Positions 1 to 8,848 of a stretch of DNA of 64,000 nucleotides are shown here, one piece after another. The notes below the pieces were generated by a model, which searched no databases, had not been told where the DNA came from, and saw only the letters and a program-made list of their open reading frames with translations. Source of the DNA: Sphingobacterium mizutaii. GTDB lineage: Bacteria; Bacteroidota; Bacteroidia; Sphingobacteriales; Sphingobacteriaceae. Numbering within the stretch: position 1 is the stretch's first letter; each line of letters opens with the position of its first letter. Position numbers and translations under genes: made by a program. The DNA lies in NCBI RefSeq assembly GCF_900187125.1, contig NZ_LT906468.1, positions 310,001-374,000 on the forward strand, given 5' to 3'.

Positions 1-976
1 TTATAACAGGATCGGAGGAGAGTGGACTTGGATCTTTGTATCAAAAGAATTGTTTGTGACTGGGAGCCTTTATTATTCTGCATCTTGGATAATATCCAAG
101 TGGGTATCCAAAGGGAAATTATATCCCTTGATCGTGTTTTTCATATTTGCGTACATATGGTGGATTGGATGGACTTATATCCTTTGTCAGGCGGTTGAAG
201 ATTTGATAGGTAAAACCGAGTCGCGATTTAATAATTATATACGTTTTATTTTAGAAGATGGATTCTTTGGACTTTTTCATTTCAAGAAATTTGCAGCATT
301 AATTTTGGATTTCATGTATATGGCGGCTATTCCACTAGCTCCAAAGCTTACCAAAGTCGTGATGGAAGGGTCCATAAAGATGGTTAAATTGGAACGAGAT
401 AATTTAGCAATGGAGCTCGCTTTTTTGAAATCCCAAGTATCACCTCATCTCCTGTTCAATGTATTAAACAGTCTATATCGAATGTCTGAAAAAAACGATC
501 CAAATACTTCTAAAACAGTTCTTCAGCTTTCTAATTTGATGCGATATGTATTGTATGAAGGACAGAATGAGGAAATATCATTAAAAAAAGAAGTTGAATT
601 TATAAAAAACTACGTTGAGCTTTTCAAGATACGACATGGAAATAAAGTTCCTATTGAGACAGATATTGCAATCATTAATGAACCTTACAGAGTAATCCCA
701 TTAATCCTAATTCCTTTTGTAGAAAACGCCTTTAAGCACGGTATTGAACGGAGCCGATACAACGCCTGGATCAATATTTCTCTACGCTTGGTTCAGGATA
801 CCTTGATCCTATCGGTAAGCAATGGAGTAAACAACAATGCTGAAAAGCCAGTGGCCGGTGGATTGGGGCTACAAAATGTTAAACGGAGATTAAAACTCTA
901 TTACCCAGACCGTCATACGTTGAACATAAAAGAAATGGAAAATAGTTATTCGGTTGAATTGATTGTAAATTTATAA
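1..976 (+). CDS. LytS-type sensor histidine kinase (5' end cut by window)
   Basis: C-terminal part of a sensor kinase. The frame is open to position 2 without a stop, so the true start lies left of the window; the TTG at 50 is not the start. The N-terminal part has hydrophobic membrane segments (for example the IVFFIFAYIWWIGW stretch). Next comes a His_kinase-family H box (QVSPHLLFNVLNSL), then a HATPase region with an N box (PFVENAFKHG) and a G box (GGLGLQNVKRRL). It is followed 10 bp later by a LytTR response regulator, the usual cognate pair in this family. The pair sits beside the lanB operon, so control of that operon is the likely role; this is inference. The signal sensed is unknown. 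Confidence 0.9.
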   Translation, partial: YNRIGGEWTWIFVSKELFVTGSLYYSASWIISKWVSKGKLYPLIVFFIFAYIWWIGWTYILCQAVEDLIGKTESRFNNYIRFILEDGFFGLFHFKKFAALILDFMYMAAIPLAPKLTKVVMEGSIKMVKLERDNLAMELAFLKSQVSPHLLFNVLNSLYRMSEKNDPNTSKTVLQLSNLMRYVLYEGQNEEISLKKEVEFIKNYVELFKIRHGNKVPIETDIAIINEPYRVIPLILIPFVENAFKHGIERSRYNAWINISLRLVQDTLILSVSNGVNNNAEKPVAGGLGLQNVKRRLKLYYPDRHTLNIKEMENSYSVELIVNL

Positions 977-986
977 TAACGAAATA

Positions 987-1694
987 ATGATTAGATGTAT
1001 TATAGTAGATGACGAGGAATTGGCACAAGAAATTCTTGTAGAACAGATTGACAAGATTCCTGATTTAGAGCTCTTGGGTGTATATGACAGTGCTTTGGAT
1101 GCTATGCCAATAGTCCGATCTGGTGATGTCGATCTGGTCTTTAGCGATATCCAGATGCCTGAGATAAGTGGTGTCTCATTTTTAAAAAGCTTAAAAAAAT
1201 CACCGCTGTTCATTTTTGTTACAGGTGACCCTAACCATGCTATTGAAAGTTTCGAATTGGATGTGGTGGATTATATCCTCAAACCATTTGGTTTAGATAG
1301 GCTATTGAAGTCTGTAAATAAAGTCAGGGCTCTTCTGGACTCACAAAATTTTAATACCCCCAATAGAGATTTTCTTATCATAAAGGATAGAAACTCGAAT
1401 ATTATTATGCCTTATAATGAAATATACTTCATTAAAAGTGATGGGGATTATGTTACGATAGCGACCGAAGAAAAAAATTACGTAGTCTGTAAAAGGCTTG
1501 CGGAAATTGTGGACGCGCTCAATTCAGCGAAACAATTTTTCAGAGTGCAAAAATCATATGTCATTAACCTCGATTTTGCAAAAACCATAAATGGGAATAT
1601 CATTAAAATGAGAGGTAATATTGGAGAGATACCTATCGGCGGACAGTACAAAGCAGAGTTATATAAAAGATTAGGAATTACGGGTACAGATTAA
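987..1694 (+). CDS. LytTR-family response regulator
   Basis: A 235-residue regulator. It has an N-terminal receiver domain (residues about 1-120: acidic VDDEE, phosphoacceptor Asp in VFSDIQMPEISG, switch Thr in FVTGD, Lys in YILKPF). The C-terminal LytTR DNA-binding domain (about 130-235) carries the typical YFIKSDGDYV and FFRVQKSYVINL segments. It is downstream of, and probably cotranscribed with, the LytS-like kinase. Its stop overlaps the stop of the convergent lanB gene by 4 bp. LytTR proteins bind paired direct repeats about one helical turn apart twice over; a matching pair lies upstream of the peptide gene at 5523-5551. Confidence 0.93.
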   Translation: MIRCIIVDDEELAQEILVEQIDKIPDLELLGVYDSALDAMPIVRSGDVDLVFSDIQMPEISGVSFLKSLKKSPLFIFVTGDPNHAIESFELDVVDYILKPFGLDRLLKSVNKVRALLDSQNFNTPNRDFLIIKDRNSNIIMPYNEIYFIKSDGDYVTIATEEKNYVVCKRLAEIVDALNSAKQFFRVQKSYVINLDFAKTINGNIIKMRGNIGEIPIGGQYKAELYKRLGITGTD

Positions 1695-4600
1695 AAGGGT
1701 TGTTTCTTACTATTCGTTGTCGACAAATCAAGTTTTGCCCTATTGATTGAGGATGCATAAAATTTGGTTAAAAAATGGTATATCACCATCTCGTTTTCCC
1801 TTTGATTGGTTAAGAATAAACGGTTGATAAACATATGGGTAAGAGAGGAAAGCAAGCCAAACAATTCGTTTTGATCAGTTCTATTACAATTAAGTCGGTC
1901 GACATTTAGCTCAATTGTCTTTAATCTTTCTTGAAGGATATTATTTATTGTTTGTGCATCTTCATATTGCAAACCAAAAAATTTATCTACCCAAGAACGG
2001 TTTTCCCTATACTTTCTGTCAAGCTTAAATTTTAGCTTATTATAAATATTAAACTCATTAAAAAATGCGTCTCTCAATGATGTGGTTAAGGATATTTTTT
2101 TCGAAAGATCCAATCCGAAAGCAGCAAATAAATGGTCAACACCAAGCATCCCTGTAAGCCACCGGAAATGTCTTCCATGCCCTTGTTTAAACAAGGGCAA
2201 TAGTTTAAGAACACATTGGCTATCTAGATGGAATATAGATTCAAAAATTTCGATATTATCCATACCATATCTTTCCAGCTCTCGTTCATAGGTATCATAG
2301 ACGATTCGATGTATTAATTTATTCTCTAAGAGTTTTGATAAATGGTGATTGATACAAATAGATAATTGTTGGAAACCGATTTCCCCATTATTTTCTTTTA
2401 ATCGAAATCTAAGCCTTATGTGAGAGTCTGGATCAAAGTATCTAATGAAGAACCATTTATCGATTATATTTTTTTTCTCCAGATCATGGAGAAGTGATCT
2501 TATCTGATTAGACATCAACCGTTCTCCTTCCATTACATTACAATAAATTTTGATGTAAGCCCACTCGGTACCAGGAAGGAAAGACCTCTTAACTTTACTT
2601 TCGAATCTTGGTTTTAGATTAATCATTTTTTGGGGAGCTTTAACCTTGAAAGGAATAATAATTTCATTGTTATACTGTTCACCGTCGACTCCGATTACAG
2701 GACTTTCATACGATTGAAAAAGGTATTCATGAAGCACAATATCAGTTTTCTCTAACTGCTTTAGCAGAATTCCCGCACTTAAGGAATTTCGAAGGTCAAT
2801 AATCAATTCATTATCTCCATTAGTTAACGAAATAATGTCTGGAAGATTAAATCTCTTTTTTAATAATGAGACTCTCATCTTATCATCGTCAATATTTGAC
2901 AGATCTATACTTTTTCTGGTTATATTCCATTTTGCCCTCGCTAAAATGATATGCTTATAAGTAATGCGAGGAGTGAACGGAGAATTTGCTAATACTCCCC
3001 AATGCCATGTAAGATCAAAATAACCGTACTGAAATTGAAGGTCACAAAGAAAGCGATAAATAACCATCTGATAATGAAAATTATGTGCGCTGCTCAGTCT
3101 AGGAATGACTTGTTTGCCCAATCTTTTGGAATATAAAATCACTTTCTTTTCTTTTATGGATACTAATAGATCATCTAAGTTTATACAGAAATCTTTTTCC
3201 ACACTACATTGACCTACTATCGGAATTTCATATTTAAAAAGACTAGGTCTTGAAAGGATATTGCCAGCTTTGGTATCTGGTAAACAAACTATCTCCGCCA
3301 AAATTATATTTTGCATTTGTTCTTCTTCCCACTTGGCACATTGTTTTAATTTTTCCTCAAGCTCCCCATCCAAATGACAAAATCGACTCATTAAAGGAAT
3401 TGAAGAAGCACCACCTACGGCTTGTAAATTAAAGAAATAATCGCCATTGTCTAAGCCTCTATCAAATGTAAGTACATTACCTAGAGCATAGAATGCAGCG
3501 GGGAGTTCATTATCTACACCTTGCGATTTTAATGATTGTAATTCATTTGGATTTAAATCTATGGGAGTTGTGTCAATGCTACCGAGCAGAATACGATCCA
3601 CAATCGACTGAGTCAATCTATTAGAATCACTGTTATTTTCTTGTAATGCATTGGGCATCCCCAATCCAAATAATAACGGACTGTGTTCTGAAACTGAGAT
3701 CGATGTTGAACCATAACCTATTCCCCTCCCTGGATCCAGTACTTCTAATAAGGGAATTGCCCTTTCCCCATAACGTTCCTGAAATTTGCTGTAGAATGAT
3801 TTTAATTGACTACTTGTCTTCCCTCTATTGAGTACAGATAATTCTTCTAATTCTTGTGCGAGATTGTGGAAAATCTTTCGATTTATTATATTCGATTTAG
3901 TTTCTACTTTTAAATCTATTTGGAACATGTGCTGTCTATCACCGTGGCCAAAATCAATTATGTCTTTCCCAATTAGAGATTCATGTAAAGTTGTTTTACC
4001 ACTGTTCAAATTCTGCAATAAATCATTCAATTTGTCCAATAGACTTCTGATCTGTATTGGAAGTTCCAGGTTCCTCAACTTTGGCAATATACGTTCAGCC
4101 TTATTATGGATGCGGGAAACCTCCAACTCATTTATGAGTAAATTAAGATCCAATAACTTATAAAGGTAATTTTCTGCTCTTTCCTGATCTACACCAGAGC
4201 GATTAAGGTATGTTGCTAATTCCGAAAGCTTTACGCCTTTTTCTCCAAGCAATAATACTTGTTGTAACATGGGGTTATTTGCAACCCAAGCCCATGTGTA
4301 ATTCCTCTTATAATTATTTTCATTAAAGTCTATGTAATAATATCGATCCTTTGTTTCAAATCGCGTACTATTTGTGTAATATAATAGTTGATCTTTTACA
4401 GAATTTTCTTTTAACACCAGATTAATAAGGTGTGCCAAGTATTCCGAATCCAACCGAAAGGTTGGGCAATAATCCCCTGAAAGCTTGATGTTTGAACTGG
4501 TATTTTCTACCTTGCCAAAAGATACTCCGCTAAACTTCCCATATGGAGTAGCACGTCCAGCCATTCTGTTGACATATTTGATCAAAGACATCAATAGTTT

Positions 4601-4825
4601 GTCTCCTGAAGGCGAGTATGGATTTTTAAGGTTTAATGAGATTTCATTAAAGAGAGGTACACTTGCAATATATATAGAATCAAGAATCTCTTGGTCTTTC
4701 AAAAGATCCATCAGATAGTCCCAAGCTTCTTCCTTGCTGTAAAATCCATTTATTTCTTGAACGGTTTTAGACGGCAAACGGGGAGTACGTAATAGATAGA
4801 AATCGAAATTAGTGAAATTTGACAT
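1691..4825 (-). CDS. LanB-type lantibiotic dehydratase, full length
   Basis: A 1044-residue protein. The N-terminal two thirds match the lantibiotic dehydratase N-terminal (tRNA-Glu dependent glutamylation) domain: it opens with FDFYLLRTPRLP and contains NRMAGRATPYGKFSGVSFG at about residues 90-110. From about residue 750 it has the SpaB-C / thiopeptide-type domain (GTEWAYIKIYC, then FFIRYFDPDSHIRLRFR), the glutamate-elimination half in known LanB proteins. Full-length LanB enzymes dehydrate Ser and Thr of a leader-bearing peptide. It is the last gene of the operon, 5 bp after the receiver gene, and follows the putative substrate peptide. No LanC cyclase, protease or transporter is in the window. 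Which residues it modifies here is unknown. Confidence 0.92.
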   Translation of the reverse strand: MSNFTNFDFYLLRTPRLPSKTVQEINGFYSKEEAWDYLMDLLKDQEILDSIYIASVPLFNEISLNLKNPYSPSGDKLLMSLIKYVNRMAGRATPYGKFSGVSFGKVENTSSNIKLSGDYCPTFRLDSEYLAHLINLVLKENSVKDQLLYYTNSTRFETKDRYYYIDFNENNYKRNYTWAWVANNPMLQQVLLLGEKGVKLSELATYLNRSGVDQERAENYLYKLLDLNLLINELEVSRIHNKAERILPKLRNLELPIQIRSLLDKLNDLLQNLNSGKTTLHESLIGKDIIDFGHGDRQHMFQIDLKVETKSNIINRKIFHNLAQELEELSVLNRGKTSSQLKSFYSKFQERYGERAIPLLEVLDPGRGIGYGSTSISVSEHSPLLFGLGMPNALQENNSDSNRLTQSIVDRILLGSIDTTPIDLNPNELQSLKSQGVDNELPAAFYALGNVLTFDRGLDNGDYFFNLQAVGGASSIPLMSRFCHLDGELEEKLKQCAKWEEEQMQNIILAEIVCLPDTKAGNILSRPSLFKYEIPIVGQCSVEKDFCINLDDLLVSIKEKKVILYSKRLGKQVIPRLSSAHNFHYQMVIYRFLCDLQFQYGYFDLTWHWGVLANSPFTPRITYKHIILARAKWNITRKSIDLSNIDDDKMRVSLLKKRFNLPDIISLTNGDNELIIDLRNSLSAGILLKQLEKTDIVLHEYLFQSYESPVIGVDGEQYNNEIIIPFKVKAPQKMINLKPRFESKVKRSFLPGTEWAYIKIYCNVMEGERLMSNQIRSLLHDLEKKNIIDKWFFIRYFDPDSHIRLRFRLKENNGEIGFQQLSICINHHLSKLLENKLIHRIVYDTYERELERYGMDNIEIFESIFHLDSQCVLKLLPLFKQGHGRHFRWLTGMLGVDHLFAAFGLDLSKKISLTTSLRDAFFNEFNIYNKLKFKLDRKYRENRSWVDKFFGLQYEDAQTINNILQERLKTIELNVDRLNCNRTDQNELFGLLSSLTHMFINRLFLTNQRENEMVIYHFLTKFYASSINRAKLDLSTTNSKKQPF

Positions 4826-4830
4826 ATCTC

Positions 4831-5217
4831 TTATTCCATCCCTCTCTTTTTCAATACCTTATCCACACAGCGATCAAAACATTCAAAGGAGACAGGTTTT
4901 GAAAGTTCAAAAATATCTCCTGTTGGTAACTCACCTTTGTAATAATTTAACGGTATTCCGGAAACAACTACTATGGACGCTGTCTTGGGCAACATACCAT
5001 AATGAAAGTCTGTTGCGTCTCCTATTGGAATTTTAAGATCAAGAAAAATAATTGCAGGTTTATGTTTCTCAACAATTTCCTTTATCTCTGAAAGCTGGTG
5101 GCAAATACCAACCAGCTTTAGATCTTTTCTACGACCAATGTAATCTTCCATCATTTCTAACGACAATACTTCGTCTTCGATTACCATGCAGGTTACAGAT
5201 TTAGATTTGTTGTACAT
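4831..5217 (-). CDS. Stand-alone receiver-domain protein in the RiPP operon
   Basis: A 128-residue single-domain receiver. It shows the acidic pair in MVIEDEV, the phosphoacceptor Asp in IIFLDLKIP, the switch Ser in VVVSGIP and the conserved Lys-Pro in ELSKPVSFE, so phosphorylation chemistry looks intact. There is no output domain. The frame opens at TTG 5265, but ATG 5217 is preferred because it places the start 44 bp after the peptide gene and gives a normal receiver N terminus. It lies between the precursor peptide and lanB, an unusual place for a lone receiver. It could be a phosphate sink for the neighbouring LytS-like kinase or a protein-interaction switch on LanB; both are inference. 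Confidence 0.88.
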   Translation of the reverse strand: MYNKSKSVTCMVIEDEVLSLEMMEDYIGRRKDLKLVGICHQLSEIKEIVEKHKPAIIFLDLKIPIGDATDFHYGMLPKTASIVVVSGIPLNYYKGELPTGDIFELSKPVSFECFDRCVDKVLKKRGME

Positions 5218-5261
5218 TGTTTCGTTTTTAATGCATTTCAACACTCTATGATAGAAGTAGA

Positions 5262-5432
5262 TCAAACTTTAAGATTGTAAGTAACTGTTGTCAAAAGTGT
5301 AAGGCCACTAATTGGAGTATCTTCGTCTCTATCACCTCCGAAGGACAACACGTCTGCATGATCAGCACTAAACTCAGCTACTTTTTCGATTTTAAGAAAT
5401 TCGGCAATTTGGTTTTGATTAAAATTTTCCAT
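5262..5432 (-). CDS. Putative cysteine-free RiPP precursor peptide (LanB substrate)
   Basis: A 56-residue peptide that begins MENFNQNQIAEFLKIEK, has a leader end VLSFGG at residues 28-33, and a C-terminal part DTPISGLTLLTTVTYNLKV containing five Thr and one Ser. There is no Cys in the whole peptide. An acidic, helical leader, a Gly-Gly junction and a Ser/Thr-rich tail encoded directly upstream of a LanB dehydratase are the hallmarks of a class I lanthipeptide-type precursor. The lack of Cys means ordinary lanthionine rings cannot form within the peptide. The product may carry dehydrobutyrine without rings, or be cyclised otherwise. No Shine-Dalgarno sequence is seen, as usual in Bacteroidota. 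The gene call rests on context and composition, not on a recognised family. Confidence 0.75.
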   Translation of the reverse strand: MENFNQNQIAEFLKIEKVAEFSADHADVLSFGGDRDEDTPISGLTLLTTVTYNLKV

Positions 5433-6014
5433 GATTTTTCAATTAAGATTTCAGTTTCTTTTTTTGCTAAACTGGATCAATTGATTGACTCAAAAAAAAT
5501 TATTCGATCAAATGAAATTTGAACTCCATAACCTGCTATTTTCACTCCATATCTTATTTTTTTATAACATATACGACTGTATACGTGATACTTACATAGT
5601 GTTTTTATAAATGTGGAGTGAGATTAATGGTTTGTGGTGTTCAAAACCCAATTCGTCGAAAAAAAAACTTTTTTACCTAATTAATCATGATTTTTGAGAG
5701 TTTGTGATATTATCATTAGATGGAATAAGCGGGACTAAATATGAAACGAATGATAAAAATTGCTATTGAAAGATGAAAGGTAAAAACAAGATAATTTTCT
5801 ATTAAAAGATTGGCACGATCCTCAATGAATTAGCTGTTTTAAAATTATTAAAAACAAAAAAAAGCGGACCAGGAAAAAAGTAGCCAGCTTAATCAAACAA
5901 ACTTTTTTAGACTTAATTTTTGAAGGCAAGCCTCAAATAATTTGAATGCAGCAAAAAAAGCAGAACTCCTCAAGGTACCTGTTTTCTATGAGATGAATAA
6001 AAATCGATATAATT
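5433..6014. other. AT-rich intergenic region between the RiPP operon and the RteC-like gene
   Basis: About 580 bp, very AT-rich, between divergent genes. It contains the ACTCCATA repeats and the promoter of the leftward peptide operon, and the unidentified promoter of the rightward gene at 6015. Homopolymeric A and T tracts are frequent (for example around 5505 and 5660). No further peptide gene with a leader-like sequence was found on either strand. Confidence 0.6.
5523..5551 (-). promoter_or_regulatory. Candidate LytTR operator: two ACTCCATA repeats 21 bp apart
   Basis: On the + strand ACTCCATA occurs at 5523-5530 and again at 5544-5551, 21 bp start to start, with similar flanks. This is the spacing of the paired direct repeats bound by LytTR-domain regulators. 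The pair is about 90-120 bp upstream of the peptide start codon, an activator-like position. A related inverted half site, TGGAGTGA, is at 5614-5621, and together with TCACTCCA at 5542-5549 it makes an 8-bp inverted repeat. The LytTR regulator at 987-1694 is the obvious candidate ligand. This is inference from spacing and context. Confidence 0.5.
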
Positions 6015-7187
6015 ATGAACAAAACAAATTTAGGTTGGCTCTACGAATTAGAAGAAATTTTTCACCCAAAAACATATGAGCTCAATAAAGAAATCTGGCT
6101 AAATTCTGAAAATTATATAACAGAGCTGTCAAAAAAAATCAAGAGCTTCCGGCCATATTTTACTGAAATTCTAAGTCAATCTAGATATCAAGCAATCCCA
6201 ATTCTTATGCAAATTATTAATACAAGTGATACGTTACACAAATTTCTTATTGAATCGATAGGTATTCAGAAATCAAATCCATTTTACAACCATTTAATTC
6301 AGATATACCGGCAAATCCTTAATTTACTAGAATCACTTTTAGATTCTTTTGGAAGGTTGGATCGAAAGATACGATTCACTTTACCTATCACTTCGTTTTC
6401 TGTTGCTAATATTCGATTAGATTTAAGAATGAGATTGGATTTGCTAAATAAGTGCATAATTCATTCTAATATTGATGAAGAACTTGGCAAACTATTACTT
6501 TCTGGCCTGCGGCACTTAATCTCAAGAAAAGGGATAAGTAAAGGAGACGTTGAATATGTTGGACTAATCTTGGATCGACTTGAGAAATTAAAACCATTTT
6601 CAACATTTGAAATCGAAAACCTTCTATTTCAACACGACTTTAACACACTGACATTCTTCAATTATTTTGCAAAGAGCTGTAATAGATTTTTAGAAGATAC
6701 ACCTAACCTTCATACTCAGTTGGAAATAATTATAAAAATGGAAGACAGGATTAATGGTCTACCACCAATTGGAACATCAAAATGGATGAATACTGATTCA
6801 TCTATCCGCGACCAGATCCGAACGTTCATTAAAGAGAAAAAGTTATTTATTAATCAACGGATCGAGCTAAAAAGAGCCGAAATCAATGATAATTTATTAA
6901 TTAATGGTGCTGATCGGGTTCAAATCAATCTCTCTGTGGCGCAGCTGGGTTTATTTATTCGGATGTTTATGGAGAAAGACTTACTACCTAAAGAGGACAT
7001 TGGAAAAACCTTTGCCCATTATGCGAGATACTTTTGTACGCCAAATACACCATTTATTTCCCCTGAGAGTCTTCAGAAAAAGTCCACGAATGTCGAATTT
7101 TCAACGGCGAACAAAATTAAAGGACATCTAATAGGCATGATTAATTGGCTCAATGAACATCATAATACCCAGCGTGGTCAAAATTAG
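6015..7187 (+). CDS. RteC-like protein (C-terminal RteC-type region)
   Basis: A 390-residue predicted soluble, mainly helical protein. The last 100 residues (RVQINLSVAQLGLFIRMFM, then DIGKTFAHYARYF, then ISPESLQKK and a terminal helix) resemble in layout the C-terminal region of RteC, the regulator of excision and transfer genes in CTnDOT-type elements. The N-terminal 270 residues are not recognised. It is followed 5 bp later by an AraC regulator, probably in the same transcript. A regulatory role in the ICE is plausible, but similarity was judged by eye only; a cargo function tied to the AraC gene is the alternative. Confidence 0.45.
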   Translation: MNKTNLGWLYELEEIFHPKTYELNKEIWLNSENYITELSKKIKSFRPYFTEILSQSRYQAIPILMQIINTSDTLHKFLIESIGIQKSNPFYNHLIQIYRQILNLLESLLDSFGRLDRKIRFTLPITSFSVANIRLDLRMRLDLLNKCIIHSNIDEELGKLLLSGLRHLISRKGISKGDVEYVGLILDRLEKLKPFSTFEIENLLFQHDFNTLTFFNYFAKSCNRFLEDTPNLHTQLEIIIKMEDRINGLPPIGTSKWMNTDSSIRDQIRTFIKEKKLFINQRIELKRAEINDNLLINGADRVQINLSVAQLGLFIRMFMEKDLLPKEDIGKTFAHYARYFCTPNTPFISPESLQKKSTNVEFSTANKIKGHLIGMINWLNEHHNTQRGQN

Positions 7188-7192
7188 AAGAT

Positions 7193-8179
7193 ATGGAAGC
7201 TCCTTATACCTTATACTCGGCGAAAGAACGCGTCAAACCCGACCCCCTCCCTGATCAGCTTGCCAAACAGTGTAGGTACTTCTTGCCATTCGCCCAGCAG
7301 ATACCACATTATAAAGTTCCTGAACTGGAACTTATTAGCCAACAGTCTAATTACTATCCTTTCTTTATTGACGTGGTAGAGATCGAAGCTAAAGAATCCA
7401 CATATATTCCATTCGACATCCACGACAAACAGCTATATATGTATTTCACGTTAAGAGGGAGCTTACTTTATACAACTGAAAGAAAAGAGCCAATCATCAA
7501 AACGCAAGCCAATACTTTCCTAATGTCCTATTATGATAGAGGTGCCTACTTTGCCCATGCCCTAAAAGGAAAGCACATTGCAATTGTCATAAGTATGCAC
7601 CATGACTGGATCGAAAGTATAAGCCTAAAATACCAAAACATACAACGGATTCTATACCAGTTTCATCATAGTGGACGCCCCTACGAAACGATGAACCAAT
7701 GTAAGATGGATAGAGAAATCCATCGCTGGCTCTTTAAAATCTACAACTATTCCAAAGAAAACAAAGGGGCACTGGATGGCAATTTACGGAAGTATATCAG
7801 TCTCCTGCTGGAGCATTATGATAGCATATTAGAGGATCAGGAGAGTGATCTCGCATTTAGAATAAAAACCTTTTTAGAAGCCAATTATTGCGATCCAAGA
7901 TTAAATATTAATTTTGTAACCGATCATTTTCATGTGACCCCACGTACCTTGAGGAATATCTTCAAGCGCAGGTATCACATAAGCGTTCTGCAATTCTATA
8001 CCAATCTGCGCATAGACAATTCATTGCTGCTAATGGCCCAGAAAGGAGTGGGCATTAAAGATGTTTATATGCAGGTGGGTTATACCGACGAAAGAGCCTT
8101 CCGCTACGCTCTGGAAGCTTACCGAAAGCGTCTCAAGTCAAACAACTATACAAAAATTGAAAAAAACGGTAAATTTTAA
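7193..8179 (+). CDS. AraC-family transcriptional regulator
   Basis: A 328-residue protein with a C-terminal double helix-turn-helix of the AraC/XylS type at about residues 220-315 (INFVTDHFHVTPRTLRNIF, then GIKDVYMQVGYTDERAFRYA). The N-terminal 200 residues look like a cupin-type sensing domain. It starts 5 bp after the RteC-like gene and is followed about 100 bp later by the MauE-like gene, so it probably controls the redox/uptake cluster at 8.2-14.7 kb, the RteC-like partner, or both. The ligand is unknown. Confidence 0.92.
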   Translation: MEAPYTLYSAKERVKPDPLPDQLAKQCRYFLPFAQQIPHYKVPELELISQQSNYYPFFIDVVEIEAKESTYIPFDIHDKQLYMYFTLRGSLLYTTERKEPIIKTQANTFLMSYYDRGAYFAHALKGKHIAIVISMHHDWIESISLKYQNIQRILYQFHHSGRPYETMNQCKMDREIHRWLFKIYNYSKENKGALDGNLRKYISLLLEHYDSILEDQESDLAFRIKTFLEANYCDPRLNINFVTDHFHVTPRTLRNIFKRRYHISVLQFYTNLRIDNSLLLMAQKGVGIKDVYMQVGYTDERAFRYALEAYRKRLKSNNYTKIEKNGKF

Positions 8180-8285
8180 GCTCAAACCTGCTCAATTTTT
8201 ACCGTTTCTTTCTTTCGTACGCCTCCCGCTTTGATGAACTTTGTATAAGAGGATATCAAATACTATTATAAATACGAAAGAAGGG

Positions 8286-8801
8286 ATGAAAACGACAACT
8301 AGACATCAGAAACAATTAAAAAGAGAACGTACAACGTTTAACATTGTTATCGTGCTGTTGTTGTTGTTGTGGATCCCCGTAAGCATCGATAAAATAATAG
8401 ATTTTCCTGCTTTTAAAGAAGGTATAATCCGTCAACCATTTTCCGACACTCTAGGATATATACTTATTTACACACTTCCAGCATTGGAGTTAATAATAGT
8501 ATTGGCATTGGTAATGGAAAAATTTCACAAAGCGGGGTTAGTTCTTTCCACCATCTTGATGACTGCTTTTACAAGTTATATCGCCGTGGCTCTCATGGGT
8601 GCATGGGAAAAATTGCCCTGTGGATGCGGAACGGTTATTAGCGGAATGAGCTGGACGCAACATCTTCTCTTTAACATTTTCTTTCTGACGCTAAGCGGTT
8701 GGGGACTTTATCTATGGTATAAATTGCGAGGTAATAATGCGGGAAGCAGAGTTGCTGAGGGCGGGTCGGCCAAAAGACTGATAAAAAATATTTTTAACTA
8801 A
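8286..8801 (+). CDS. MauE/DoxX-type redox-associated membrane protein
   Basis: A 171-residue protein with about four membrane helices (FNIVIVLLLLLWIPVSI, LGYILIYTLPALELIIVLAL, AGLVLSTILMTAFTSYIAVAL, LLFNIFFLTLSGWGLYLWY). It has a Cys pair in LPCGCGTV between helices three and four, as in Bacteroidota MauE-like proteins thought to support disulfide formation in exported proteins. ATG 8286 is chosen over an upstream in-frame TTG at 8241 because it is the first ATG and gives a basic N terminus ahead of helix one. The next gene encodes a small exported protein with two Cys, and a thioredoxin-like protein is encoded at 13.9 kb. Confidence 0.8.
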   Translation: MKTTTRHQKQLKRERTTFNIVIVLLLLLWIPVSIDKIIDFPAFKEGIIRQPFSDTLGYILIYTLPALELIIVLALVMEKFHKAGLVLSTILMTAFTSYIAVALMGAWEKLPCGCGTVISGMSWTQHLLFNIFFLTLSGWGLYLWYKLRGNNAGSRVAEGGSAKRLIKNIFN

Positions 8802-8848
8802 AGTTTTTTGAGGCAACCTTTTTTAGATTTATAAAAAAGACCATTAAG

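Noticed and set aside
1..5432. LanC cyclase or lanthipeptide transporter in the RiPP locus
   Set aside because: No open frame in the visible part has the zinc-binding LanC motifs or an ABC ATPase; these may lie left of the window.
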